From: Alicycliphilus denitrificans K601
GTDB taxonomy: Bacteria > Pseudomonadota > Gammaproteobacteria > Burkholderiales > Burkholderiaceae_C
Assembly (NCBI RefSeq): GCF_000204645.1
Contig: NC_015422.1
Coordinates: forward strand, 1,691,001 to 1,755,000
Length of the DNA: 64,000 nt
Reading direction: 5' to 3'
Shown: positions 8,633 through 15,768 of the stretch, one piece after another
Layout: every line of letters begins with the position of its first letter
Position numbering within the stretch: position 1 is the first letter of the stretch
Made by a program: the position numbers and the translations under genes
The notes under the pieces: model-generated
What the model saw: the letters and a program-made list of their open reading frames with translations, nothing else
Database searches by the model: none
Told to the model about the DNA's origin: nothing

Positions 8633-8772
8633 GGCAAGCGAAGCGCGCAGGCCCGGATCTAGGAATCCGGGCCGGAGGCGTCAGCCGAGCGGAGCGAGGG
8701 AACGATGGAAGCCCGAAGGGGGCGAGACTCGCGTAGCGAGGCTCGATGCGCAGCACGACAGCGCGACCGGCC
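8633..8772. repeat. Repeat unit A, copy 1
   Basis: About 140 bases closely matching 10842-10979. Shared blocks include GGCAAGCG, AGCGCGCAGGCCC, GCCGGAGGCGTCAGCCGAGC, GAGGGAACGATGGAAGCCCG and GCGAGACTCGC. Copy 1 is followed by GGCCATGTTTCTTGGCC, a small hairpin, and then by a plus-strand cargo gene. Short complementary blocks suggest a structured RNA or DNA element. Confidence 0.75.
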
Positions 8773-8815
8773 ATGTTTCTTGGCCGGGGACGCACGACTG
8801 TCCTACGATCCCTCT

Positions 8816-9484
8816 ATGGAGGAAACCATCATCAACAACGACGATCGTTTGGAGCACATGCTCCACCGCTCCAATGCCTTGCACGAACGTCTGGATGAAC
8901 TACTGGGCGACGCCGATTTCGATGGATCGCCCCGTGGCGAGTCAGCTCTTGGCATGTGCCTGGTCGCTATGGAGCATGCAACAGCGATGCGAGCATTGAT
9001 GGCGCTGCGACTACCCTCGTCCGCCGTCGGCCTCATGCGCCTGCAGTTCGAGGCCCTGACGCGGGCAATGTGGCTGCTCTACGCAGCCAGCGACGCAGCG
9101 ATCGACAAGCTGCTGGCGCCACTGACGCTGCAGAGCGAACAGGCGGCCAAGAACTTGCCTGGCGCCAGCGAAATGATTGAGCAGATCGGCAAGCGAGTCG
9201 GACAAGGCGCGCCGGCGGCTGCGCACCAAATGCTTTCGCATTTCAAGGATGTGACCTGGCACGGCATGAACTCGTTCGTGCATGGCGGCATTCATCCACT
9301 GCGGCGCAGTGCCGACGGCTTCCCGGTCGATCTTGCGCTACAGGTACTGCGCAGCTCGAACGGTCTGACGACCATGACCGGCATGACGATGGCAGTCCTC
9401 ACCGGCGACGAGGCCGTGGCCAAGCCCGTGAGTAAGATCCAGCCGGCATTCGCCGACTGCCTGCCGGATCTCCTGAAACCTTGA
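8816..9484 (+). CDS. Uncharacterised alpha-helical cargo protein
   Basis: A 222-residue protein of unknown function; I believe similar proteins are annotated as DUF6988 but cannot confirm it. It is largely helical, with MCLVAMEHATAMRALMALRL and MRLQFEALTRAMWLLYAASD in the first half, then a conserved-looking WHGMNSFVHGGIHPLRR at about 148-164 whose histidines could form a site. The ATG at 8816 is chosen because upstream in-frame codons fall in repeat A. It lies on the opposite strand to the backbone genes, inserted between two leader repeats, which marks it as cargo. Confidence 0.6.
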   Translation: MEETIINNDDRLEHMLHRSNALHERLDELLGDADFDGSPRGESALGMCLVAMEHATAMRALMALRLPSSAVGLMRLQFEALTRAMWLLYAASDAAIDKLLAPLTLQSEQAAKNLPGASEMIEQIGKRVGQGAPAAAHQMLSHFKDVTWHGMNSFVHGGIHPLRRSADGFPVDLALQVLRSSNGLTTMTGMTMAVLTGDEAVAKPVSKIQPAFADCLPDLLKP

Positions 9485-9514
9485 ACGAGGCATCTTGCGA
9501 CGCCCCGCGCGAAA

Positions 9515-9865
9515 TCATTCGATGATCCGCCCGGCCAGCCGCGCATCGCGCGCATAGGCACTCAGGCGCTTCTCGGCACGGAAGTGCAGATCGCGTTCGA
9601 CCGGCAACCCGAGCCGCCCGCGCACGGCCGCCAGCTCCTGCAGGCTGACCCAGCCGATTTCCGGCATCCCCAGGCCCAAATCGCACAGCCCAAAGGCGTG
9701 GTCGTGGTCATCGGGATCAATCTCGGTCAGCAGCCAGGTCGCGCCGGCGTCCGGCGTGAACAGCTTGACCACGGGGGCCGGATCGAAGTCCGGGTTCTCC
9801 AAGGATTCGCGGCCGTTGGCCAGCAACACGATGCGCTGCTCGTCGGTGATGAGTGCGTTGTTCAT
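9515..9865 (-). CDS. DUF2958 domain protein
   Basis: A 116-residue DUF2958 protein, a small family carried by ICEs and plasmids with no known activity. Features include PVVKLFTPDAGATWLLTEIDPDD (about 31-53) and FGLCDLGLGMPEIGWVSL. The family usually lies among RadC-like and DUF932 genes, as here. The start at 9865 has AGGAG seven bases upstream. A 150-base leader (unit B) precedes it. Confidence 0.85.
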   Translation of the reverse strand: MNNALITDEQRIVLLANGRESLENPDFDPAPVVKLFTPDAGATWLLTEIDPDDHDHAFGLCDLGLGMPEIGWVSLQELAAVRGRLGLPVERDLHFRAEKRLSAYARDARLAGRIIE

Positions 9866-9886
9866 GGTGAACTCCTGAAAGGAAGC

Positions 9887-10032
9887 CGGGCGGAATTGCC
9901 CGACCCTTCCGGGGCACGGCGCAGCGCAAGCAGTCAGGGGTCAACGACGGCCGCCAGGACGCAAGCGCCATCGGCGCGCAGCCCTTGACGGCGAGAACGC
10001 CGTGGCACGATGAAGGGAACAGCAAGACCGCC
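9887..10032 (-). repeat. Repeat unit B, copy 1 (leader of the DUF2958 gene)
   Basis: Shares most of its length with 10672-10822: CGGGCGGAATTGCCCG, ACGGCGCAGCGCAAGCAG, CAGGGGTC, ACGGCCGCCAGGACGCAAGC, CCTTGACGGCGAGAACGCC and AGCAAGACCGCC. On the minus strand the block ends in the hairpin CGGGCAATTCCGCCCG shortly before the ribosome site of the downstream gene. The equal position before two different genes points to a shared 5' leader or promoter. Confidence 0.75.
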
Positions 10033-10062
10033 TCCCTCGCACCTCCACGCACCCGGGTTTTC

Positions 10063-10110
10063 GGCAAGTGCGCAGCACGCGCAGGCCCGCGAGGGCCGGA
10101 GTCGCGCCGC
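10063..10110. repeat. Partial repeat unit A next to B copy 1
   Basis: GGCAAGTGCGCAGC, GCGCAGGCCC and GAGGGCCGGAG match the start of repeat unit A (8633 and 10842), but the rest of the unit is missing. It keeps the B-then-A order of the composite element. Confidence 0.5.
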
Positions 10111-10120
10111 CGGGCGCAGC

Positions 10121-10141
10121 AAAAAGGGGGCCGAAGCCCCC
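10121..10141 (-). terminator. Terminator of the RadC-like gene
   Basis: On the minus strand GGGGGC-TTCG-GCCCCC is followed by TTTTT, a six-bp GC stem with a stable tetraloop and a T-run, starting six bases after the RadC-like stop. Confidence 0.85.
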
Positions 10142-10146
10142 AATGG

Positions 10147-10653
10147 TCAAAGCAGGCCGCGTTCGGCGAATGACGTGGTGCGAGTCCCCGCAACGATGAC
10201 GTGATCCAGCGTGCGAATGTCCACCAGCGCCAGCGCCTGCCGAAGCTGCGAGGTCATCGCCTTGTCGGCCGCGCTCGGCTCGGAGTTTCCGCTCGGATGG
10301 TTGTGCGAAACGATGACCGCCGCCGCATTGAGCCGCAGCGCCTGCTTCACCACCTCGCGCGGATGCACCTCGGCGGCGTCGATCGTGCCGCGGAACATCT
10401 CCACGTAGTCGATCAGCCGATGGCGCGTGTCGAGGAACAACACCGCGAAGACTTCGTGCTCGAAGCCGGCCAGCTTGGCGCGCAGGTAGTCCTTCACCGC
10501 CTCCGGCGAAGTGAACGCCTCGCCGCGCTGCATCTTCTGTTCGATGACCTGGCGCGCGGCTTCCAGAATCTGGTCGGCGTCCGCCAGCCGATAGCGCCCA
10601 CGGCCATCGCGCACCATCAGCGGGGTGTCGAGAGTGAGGGTCAGTTGCGACAT
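10147..10653 (-). CDS. RadC-like JAB-domain protein
   Basis: A 168-residue RadC/JAB1-MPN-type protein lacking the N-terminal HhH of housekeeping RadC. The JAMM metal site is complete: E67 before VFAVLFLD, H117 and H119 in SHNHPSGN, and D130 in PSAAD. The family is carried by many plasmids, ICEs and genomic islands; a metalloprotease or DNA-processing role has been suggested but is not established. The ATG at 10653 has GGAG eight bases upstream. It is preceded by repeat units B and A. Confidence 0.88.
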   Translation of the reverse strand: MSQLTLTLDTPLMVRDGRGRYRLADADQILEAARQVIEQKMQRGEAFTSPEAVKDYLRAKLAGFEHEVFAVLFLDTRHRLIDYVEMFRGTIDAAEVHPREVVKQALRLNAAAVIVSHNHPSGNSEPSAADKAMTSQLRQALALVDIRTLDHVIVAGTRTTSFAERGLL

Positions 10654-10671
10654 GATCGTGCTCCGGTTGCT

Positions 10672-10822
10672 CGGGCGGAATTGCCCGGAACCGGTGCCAG
10701 CACGGCGCAGCGCAAGCAGTCAGGGGTCGCAGACGGCCGCCAGGACGCAAGCGCGCATGGCGCGCGCCGCCCTTGACGGCGAGAACGCCGTGGTACGGTG
10801 AAGGGAAACAGCAAGACCGCCC
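10672..10822 (-). repeat. Repeat unit B, copy 2 (leader of the RadC-like gene)
   Basis: Second copy of the unit at 9887-10032, with the same blocks in the same order and a few substitutions and indels. It lies directly upstream of the RadC-like gene on the minus strand, again ending in CGGGCAATTCCGCCCG. Confidence 0.75.
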
Positions 10823-10841
10823 CATGCCATACACGAACCCT

Positions 10842-10979
10842 GGCAAGCGGAGCGCGCAGGCCCAGCAGGGCCGGAGGCGTCAGCCGAGCGTCGCGAGGGA
10901 ACGATGGAAGCCCGCAGGGGCGAGACTCGCGCAGCGGGGCTTGATGCGTAGCACGACAGCGCGGCACGACCGGGGACGC
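10842..10979. repeat. Repeat unit A, copy 2
   Basis: Close copy of 8633-8772. Like copy 1 it ends with a CGGGGACGC block and is followed on the plus strand by cargo genes, here the TIR/SLOG operon. Copies 1 and 2 therefore both mark a junction between backbone and cargo. Confidence 0.75.
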
Positions 10980-11065
10980 CCGAAATCGGCTATCTTTGAA
11001 GGAGATTCCCGCATTGGGTTTCGTAAGGTCAGATAGGCGAGAACACTGAAATCACAAGGAAGAGC

Positions 11066-12208
11066 ATGGCCGCCCTCTATCAACTTGCAGTGCTTGGTTC
11101 GCCAACCGACGCCCAGATTTCTGAGCTTGAAGAAATCGTCGGAACTGCCGTAGGCATGTTCAACTTGCGACTAGGACATGAAGTTGGATGGGAGGTGCGC
11201 CCGGAAGCGTTTAACCCCGACCAACAGCGCTCATCCGCTGCAGTATTTTTCGGGGGCGACAATCCACCTCTCGCCAACGTGGCGAAGTTGCTGGAGCGAG
11301 GCATCCCGCTACTGCCGATAGCATCCGACGTCAATCGAGTTAACGCAGAGATTCCTGAATTACTGCGACCTCTCAACTGCTTAGCCTATGCCGCCAACGG
11401 GTCACAGCGTGTCGCGACCGCTTTACTTGAGTGTGCGGGGTTGCTACCTCGCCAGCGTCGAGTGTTCGTAAGTTACCGCCGGGGCGAAGCCCGTGAGGCA
11501 GCCTTGCAGCTCTTTGACGCCTTATCTGCTCGGCTATTCGATGTGTTTCTCGATACGCATGGGATTCCACCTGCGGAAGATTTTCAGACGATGCTATGGC
11601 ATCGCCTTTGCGATTCCGACGTTCTTGTGATGCTTGACACGCCAGGCTACTTTGAAAGCCGCTGGACAAGCGCAGAGTTCGGACGCGCTCTGGCGAAAGG
11701 CATCAGCGTCTTACGGGTTGGCTGGCCAGACTGCACGCCATCTGCGCGAACAGCCACCGCCAGTCGCGCAGAATTGTTGCCCGACGAAGTGGATGCGGCC
11801 ACAGGACGCCTCGCGGACAGCGCTGTGGAGCGAATCTGTCTACAGCTCGAAGAAGTTCGCAGCCAAAGCCATGCGGTCCGTTCCGTCAATCTAGTGAGCA
11901 ATTTGCGCAACGCTATTCAAACGATTGGCGGTCAACTTGTCGGCGTTGGACCGAACAAGGCGGTCTATATCCGACTGCCGGATGGCCGGAATGTCGTCGT
12001 CTACCCAACAGTTGGTGTCCCCACGTCGACCACGTTGCATGACGCATCCACCAATTCGCCAGATCAATCGGTTGCCGTCGTTTACGATCATGTTGGCTTG
12101 CATCCCCGGTGGCTGGGGCATTTGGACTGGCTGGGCCAGCATATCCACTCTGCGCGGTGGGTCAAAGCCAGCGAAGCTGGATGGCAATTTGCGGACTGGG
12201 AGGCCTGA
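11066..12208 (+). CDS. TIR-domain protein with uncharacterised flanking domains
   Basis: A 380-residue protein whose middle (about 131-222) is a TIR domain: RRVFVSYRRGEAREAALQLF as strand A/helix A, VFLDTHGIPPAEDF as the BB region, CDSDVLVML as strand D, and SRWTSAEFGRAL with E204 where TIR NADases carry the catalytic Glu. Residues 1-130 look like an alpha/beta fold (VFFGGDNPP, IPLLPIASDVN); 270-380 form a second unassigned domain ending in an aromatic-rich stretch (LDWLGQHIHSARWV). I place neither. It starts after AAGGAAG and the next gene follows after three bases. In bacteria TIR enzymes cleave NAD+ or make cyclic ADP-ribose signals after phage sensing; that role here is inference. Confidence 0.75.
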   Translation: MAALYQLAVLGSPTDAQISELEEIVGTAVGMFNLRLGHEVGWEVRPEAFNPDQQRSSAAVFFGGDNPPLANVAKLLERGIPLLPIASDVNRVNAEIPELLRPLNCLAYAANGSQRVATALLECAGLLPRQRRVFVSYRRGEAREAALQLFDALSARLFDVFLDTHGIPPAEDFQTMLWHRLCDSDVLVMLDTPGYFESRWTSAEFGRALAKGISVLRVGWPDCTPSARTATASRAELLPDEVDAATGRLADSAVERICLQLEEVRSQSHAVRSVNLVSNLRNAIQTIGGQLVGVGPNKAVYIRLPDGRNVVVYPTVGVPTSTTLHDASTNSPDQSVAVVYDHVGLHPRWLGHLDWLGQHIHSARWVKASEAGWQFADWEA

Positions 12209-12211
12209 ATC

Positions 12212-12799
12212 GTGAGCGCAATCTTCCTTTCAGCCAGTGTCCCACTTGTCGGCCGCGGCTCGTATCACGAGACCGCCAATCCATTCCTCATCCAATGCGC
12301 TGTGAGGGAACTGGTCATGGCCGTCATTCGTCAGCACAAGATCGTGTGGGGAGGCCATCCCGCTATCACGCCTATGATCTGGAGCATTTGTGAGGATTTG
12401 GGTGTCGATTATTCTGGGGCCGTGGTTCTGTATCAGAGCACGTTCTTCAAGGATCGTTACCCGGAAGAAAACGACCGTTTTCACAATGTAGTATTCACCA
12501 ATGCAGTTGCCGGTGACAGAGAGGCGAGCCTGCTGCTAATGCGGGAAGAAATGCTGTCGCGCGATGATCTCGTTGCCGCTGTTTTCATCGGCGGCATGGA
12601 AGGAGTGGAAGCCGAGCATGAACTCTTCAGGCAATTCCACCCCGCCGCCAAAGTTCTGCCCGTACCGTCGCCAGGCGGGGCGGCCTTGAACTTGGCCAAA
12701 GATCAAGGTTATTTCGCCGATGCGGATCTTGGTGATGTGGACTTCGCGCAACTCTTTCACACGCACCTCGCATTGAACATTCAAGGTGCAGCGAGTTGA
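12212..12799 (+). CDS. SLOG-like nucleotide-ligand-binding protein
   Basis: A 195-residue stand-alone Rossmannoid protein. KIVWGGHPAITPMIW (about 43-57) and AVFIGGMEGVEAEHELF (about 123-139) resemble the two ligand loops of the SLOG superfamily, whose members bind nucleotide-derived ligands and include the sensor domain of Thoeris ThsA. It has no attached effector. It begins with GTG three bases after the TIR gene and lies 41 bases before a second TIR-type gene, so it could sense, bind or process the TIR product. The SLOG call rests on motif pattern only and needs a profile or structure comparison. Confidence 0.6.
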   Translation: MSAIFLSASVPLVGRGSYHETANPFLIQCAVRELVMAVIRQHKIVWGGHPAITPMIWSICEDLGVDYSGAVVLYQSTFFKDRYPEENDRFHNVVFTNAVAGDREASLLLMREEMLSRDDLVAAVFIGGMEGVEAEHELFRQFHPAAKVLPVPSPGGAALNLAKDQGYFADADLGDVDFAQLFHTHLALNIQGAAS

Positions 12800-12840
12800 G
12801 TCTCCTCTGCAGATTTACATGATCCAACAAAGGACTCGCC

Positions 12841-13326
12841 ATGCCACGGAAAATCTTCTATAGCTTCCACTATCAACGCGACAGTTGGCGCGCCTCCAAG
12901 ATACGGAATATTGGTGTTGTTGAGGGCAACCAACCAGCAAGCGATAACAAATGGGAAGAAGTGAAGCGAGGCGGCGAGGCCGCAATCAAGCGCTGGATCG
13001 ACGATCAGCTGCAAGGACGGACATGCACAATTGTTCTGGTCGGAGCCGAAACGGCGAATCGCCCCTGGATTCGATATGAGATTGAGCAGTCATGGAATAG
13101 TGGCAAGGGACTCTTAGGGATACGAGTCCATAAGCTGCTGGACCACAACCAGCAACCATCAGTTGCCGGGGCCAATCCATTTGACTCATTTACCTTGAAC
13201 GACGGTAGAAAGCTATCCACCGTCGTCCGCATGTACGATCCACCAGGGGCCACGAGCAGTGCGGCCTATAACCACATCAGTGACAACCTGTCGGGCTGGA
13301 TTGAAGCGGCGATCGCTGCGCGCTAA
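12841..13326 (+). CDS. TIR-like (DUF1863/ThsB-type) protein
   Basis: A 161-residue protein of the TIR-like DUF1863 family, to which Thoeris ThsB belongs. IFYSFHYQRDSWRASKIRN (5-23) with EGN is the family start; TCTIVLVGAETANRPWIRYE (61-80) is the strand-D and helix region with E80 in the catalytic Glu position; GKGLLGIRVHKL follows. It is the third gene of the plus-strand operon and ends 16 bases before the oppositely oriented UDG-like gene. It probably makes or degrades an NAD-derived molecule. Confidence 0.72.
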   Translation: MPRKIFYSFHYQRDSWRASKIRNIGVVEGNQPASDNKWEEVKRGGEAAIKRWIDDQLQGRTCTIVLVGAETANRPWIRYEIEQSWNSGKGLLGIRVHKLLDHNQQPSVAGANPFDSFTLNDGRKLSTVVRMYDPPGATSSAAYNHISDNLSGWIEAAIAAR

Positions 13327-13342
13327 GAAGCCAAGCCTCTCG

Positions 13343-14005
13343 TCAAAACAACGACCCAGTGCTCATGGGGCGCCCATAGAGCTCCGAGATTTGCCTCTGG
13401 AACTGGGTCTGTCCTCCATAGCTAGGATGCCTCACGCAAATCACGGGTACGGAATCCGTGATGCGATGGGCCGCAGCGGCGGCATCGTTGCCGATGGCGA
13501 CGATGCGAGAGGGACGTAGCAAGACAATGAGCTGTTGGAGCAGTTCTTCGCCGGCTCGCCTCTCACGCGCGTTGTGCTGCCGGTTGGTGAACGGATCTCC
13601 TGATTCGTGCGGATGCAGAGGGAAAACGTTCCAGAGGAAGATGCGGGCATCAATATGTTCCAGCATGCCCCATATGACCGCGGCGGTTCGTTCGGCCACA
13701 GCACTGCCTATCGTCGGCCGTTCGGCGACCTGGTCGAGATTCCAACGCCTAGCGTGCTGGCTTATGTGAAGGTCGTCGGTCAGGGCTAACCCAGTGCGGC
13801 GTCCTCCGCGATATCCGAGGTCTCGTCCAATCCATATCGCGTCTACGGGTTCCTCGGTTGCACGACGCAACATGGCGGACAGTGCAGCAGCACGGCGACG
13901 TGGTGCATCGCGTCGATCATGAACTTCACAACGATCCGAATACGGATTGAAGCAGTCTTCGAACTGCAGAGAAGCAACTGCATCAACGAACGGGTGGATC
14001 TTCAT
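13343..14005 (-). CDS. Uracil-DNA-glycosylase-superfamily protein
   Basis: A 220-residue protein that seems to belong to the UDG superfamily: DAIWIGRDLGYRGGRRTG (55-72) stands where the GEAPG loop lies, FLWNVFPLHPHESGDPF (123-139) carries the conserved Asn, and VRHPSYGG with H193 is the C-terminal motif. The first loop lacks the usual acidic residue, so catalysis or base specificity may differ. It is the last gene of the minus-strand operon and overlaps the MazG-like gene by four bases (ATGA). It could excise an altered base or damage invading DNA; this is inference from the family and context. Confidence 0.62.
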   Translation of the reverse strand: MKIHPFVDAVASLQFEDCFNPYSDRCEVHDRRDAPRRRAAALSAMLRRATEEPVDAIWIGRDLGYRGGRRTGLALTDDLHISQHARRWNLDQVAERPTIGSAVAERTAAVIWGMLEHIDARIFLWNVFPLHPHESGDPFTNRQHNARERRAGEELLQQLIVLLRPSRIVAIGNDAAAAAHRITDSVPVICVRHPSYGGQTQFQRQISELYGRPMSTGSLF

Positions 14006-15138
14006 TTTTCAGACTCAAGTGGCATGTATTTGATGGTGCGTTGTTCTCGGTTTCCAATGATCCAGCCGCCTTGATTTTCCTTGAGCTGGCGAAAGACAGC
14101 ATAGCCATCCAGGATTGCCTTTTCCCAGAGCTTTAGCGGACATTTCTCCACTTCGTAACCACTCACGAACTCACCAATGGTCTTGAGAACCCCAAGTGAG
14201 ACCTTTTCCTGATTCTCGAAGAAATTCAGCTCCTTGGCTCTGGAGAAAATCCACGCTGAAAGCCCTTCTTCCACGACGATGGCCCGACCACTGTCCTGCT
14301 CTTCATCGTATTTCGGATTGCTCTTTCGCTTGTGCTTGATCAATGCCCGCATCACAGGTGACCAGTGCAGGATTGCTGCATAAGCAAAGTGGAAGACATC
14401 ATGGAACCGGTAGCCATCGCGATCGGCAATGTTGTCCGTCAGAGGGTCTCCAATGAATACGCCCTTCCATTGGAGGTAACTCTTGCCACTGCCTCGCTGA
14501 TTGACCCGGATTTTGAAATCCCTGGGTAGCTGTTCCTCAATTCCAAACTCACTGTCGAAATCAAGGCCAGCCAGGTCTTCTGCCTGCGGCTCCAAGAACG
14601 CGCCGCGAGCTTTCCGGAGATTTCCGCGAGCCACCTCAGAGAACGCAAGTTCGGCCGCATGAATTGCATCCAGGTAAGCCCGTGCGAAAGCAATCAAGTC
14701 TGCGCGTGCAGGCGTACTTCCAAGTAGCGCTGCCGCTGACTGCCCCAAACGCACCAAGGTGGCATCCAACGAAGCAGTCGCGGCGACAGGCACAGCGATA
14801 TAGGCTAACGCACCTTCGGTGATGTCACTTGCAGCGCCCACATTCTTGAAGTTTCCGTGGTTCGCAGCTTCCGAGAATATCTCTTCGAGAGGAATCTGCA
14901 GGCGCCTGCAGATTGCAGCCAAATACCAGAGGGTGTCGCCAAACTCTTCTTCTGCCGCCTTCTTGAAACCCGGGTAAGCCGTTCTCTCTCGAACACTTTT
15001 CTTGGCCGTAGCCATTATTCCGCCGACTTCTCCGTATAGACCTTGGAGGACAGGATTGAAGTCATTCGGGTTGAGTACGTCTGTGGCTGCAATTTCCGCA
15101 GCGTAATCCGAGAGCAAGAGGGAGCCTTCCTTTTTCAT
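14002..15138 (-). CDS. MazG-like NTP pyrophosphohydrolase-family protein
   Basis: A 378-residue protein. Residues about 28-85 look like an all-alpha MazG-type NTP-PPase: LYGEVGGIMATAKK and AAEEEFGDTLWYLAAICRRL give E37 and the E65-x-x-D68 pair. The usual second Glu of the first pair is G40, so metal binding may be weakened. The C-terminal half has a conserved-looking helical block DGYRFHDVFHFAYAAILHWS (about 245-265) with two His and an Asp, of unknown role. Start ATG 15138 has AGGTGA upstream; it follows the Nmad2-like stop by three bases and overlaps the UDG-like gene. Such enzymes clean or deplete nucleotide pools. Confidence 0.68.
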   Translation of the reverse strand: MKKEGSLLLSDYAAEIAATDVLNPNDFNPVLQGLYGEVGGIMATAKKSVRERTAYPGFKKAAEEEFGDTLWYLAAICRRLQIPLEEIFSEAANHGNFKNVGAASDITEGALAYIAVPVAATASLDATLVRLGQSAAALLGSTPARADLIAFARAYLDAIHAAELAFSEVARGNLRKARGAFLEPQAEDLAGLDFDSEFGIEEQLPRDFKIRVNQRGSGKSYLQWKGVFIGDPLTDNIADRDGYRFHDVFHFAYAAILHWSPVMRALIKHKRKSNPKYDEEQDSGRAIVVEEGLSAWIFSRAKELNFFENQEKVSLGVLKTIGEFVSGYEVEKCPLKLWEKAILDGYAVFRQLKENQGGWIIGNREQRTIKYMPLESEK

Positions 15139-15141
15139 CGG

Positions 15142-15768
15142 TCACCTGCGAAGAGTCAGCCATTCGAATGGAGCGCCCTGATAACCGCTCACGTCAAAGC
15201 TGCGAATCCATTTCTCAAGGTTCGCAATCAGTTGCGCATCGTCAAAGGTGGTTAGACCTATTCCCGTTTTGCATAAGGGCCGATCTTGCTGGTCTTTCAG
15301 TTCCTCGGGAAATTCCGGACCCTCGCCCCCGAAGTACACAAAATCATTACTGATCAGGACCCTGTTGACGCCCGTATCACGGGCAACATGGTCCGGGTTG
15401 AGCGTGCCATTGGGGCGGGAATGAAATGAGTCTCGCTGCTGCCAAGCGGCTCCAGGCGCGGCCCTGAAGTAGATGTTGTCCCCGCAACTTTGCTTCCGAC
15501 TCCCATTGCGGTACGGCATCTTGTATTCAAACCGTGGATCTGCGCCATATTCGTCGAATGTCATCGCCTCGGTAACGCGCATCGCGTACACGAGACGCCC
15601 GCCACGTCGGACAGTTCTATCATTGCTGCCACTGCCGACCACCCAATCACCGATGTCAGCGGATCGGCGGATATTGGGTTTGCAGGTCGCAAGCGTGCAG
15701 TAGCCATAGAAAGGGTTGGGCGCGAAACCACTGTCGTATCGCACCACATAGGAGTGAATGCGAGCCAT
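15142..15768 (-). CDS. Nmad2-like (nucleotide modification associated) protein
   Basis: A 208-residue protein beginning MARIHSYVVRYDSGFAPNPF, followed by GYCTLATCKPNIRRSADIGD and WVVGSGSNDRTVRRGGRLVYA. I recognise this as the pattern of the Nmad2 family, a putative nucleotide-modification-associated domain reported in phage and conflict islands; its chemistry is unknown. Cys and basic residues in the first 60 positions and GDNIYFR near 100 are notable. The ATG at 15768 overlaps the TIR stop by one base (TGATG), so the two are translationally coupled; a longer reading would overlap the TIR gene. Confidence 0.65.
   Translation of the reverse strand: MARIHSYVVRYDSGFAPNPFYGYCTLATCKPNIRRSADIGDWVVGSGSNDRTVRRGGRLVYAMRVTEAMTFDEYGADPRFEYKMPYRNGSRKQSCGDNIYFRAAPGAAWQQRDSFHSRPNGTLNPDHVARDTGVNRVLISNDFVYFGGEGPEFPEELKDQQDRPLCKTGIGLTTFDDAQLIANLEKWIRSFDVSGYQGAPFEWLTLRR

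Noticed and set aside
9717..10846. Long minus-strand open frames across repeat units B and A (shared peptides such as SRRQG and TPDCLRCA)
   Set aside because: The shared peptides come from the duplicated non-coding leader, run into the DUF2958 and RadC-like genes in wrong frames and have no ribosome site or known family.
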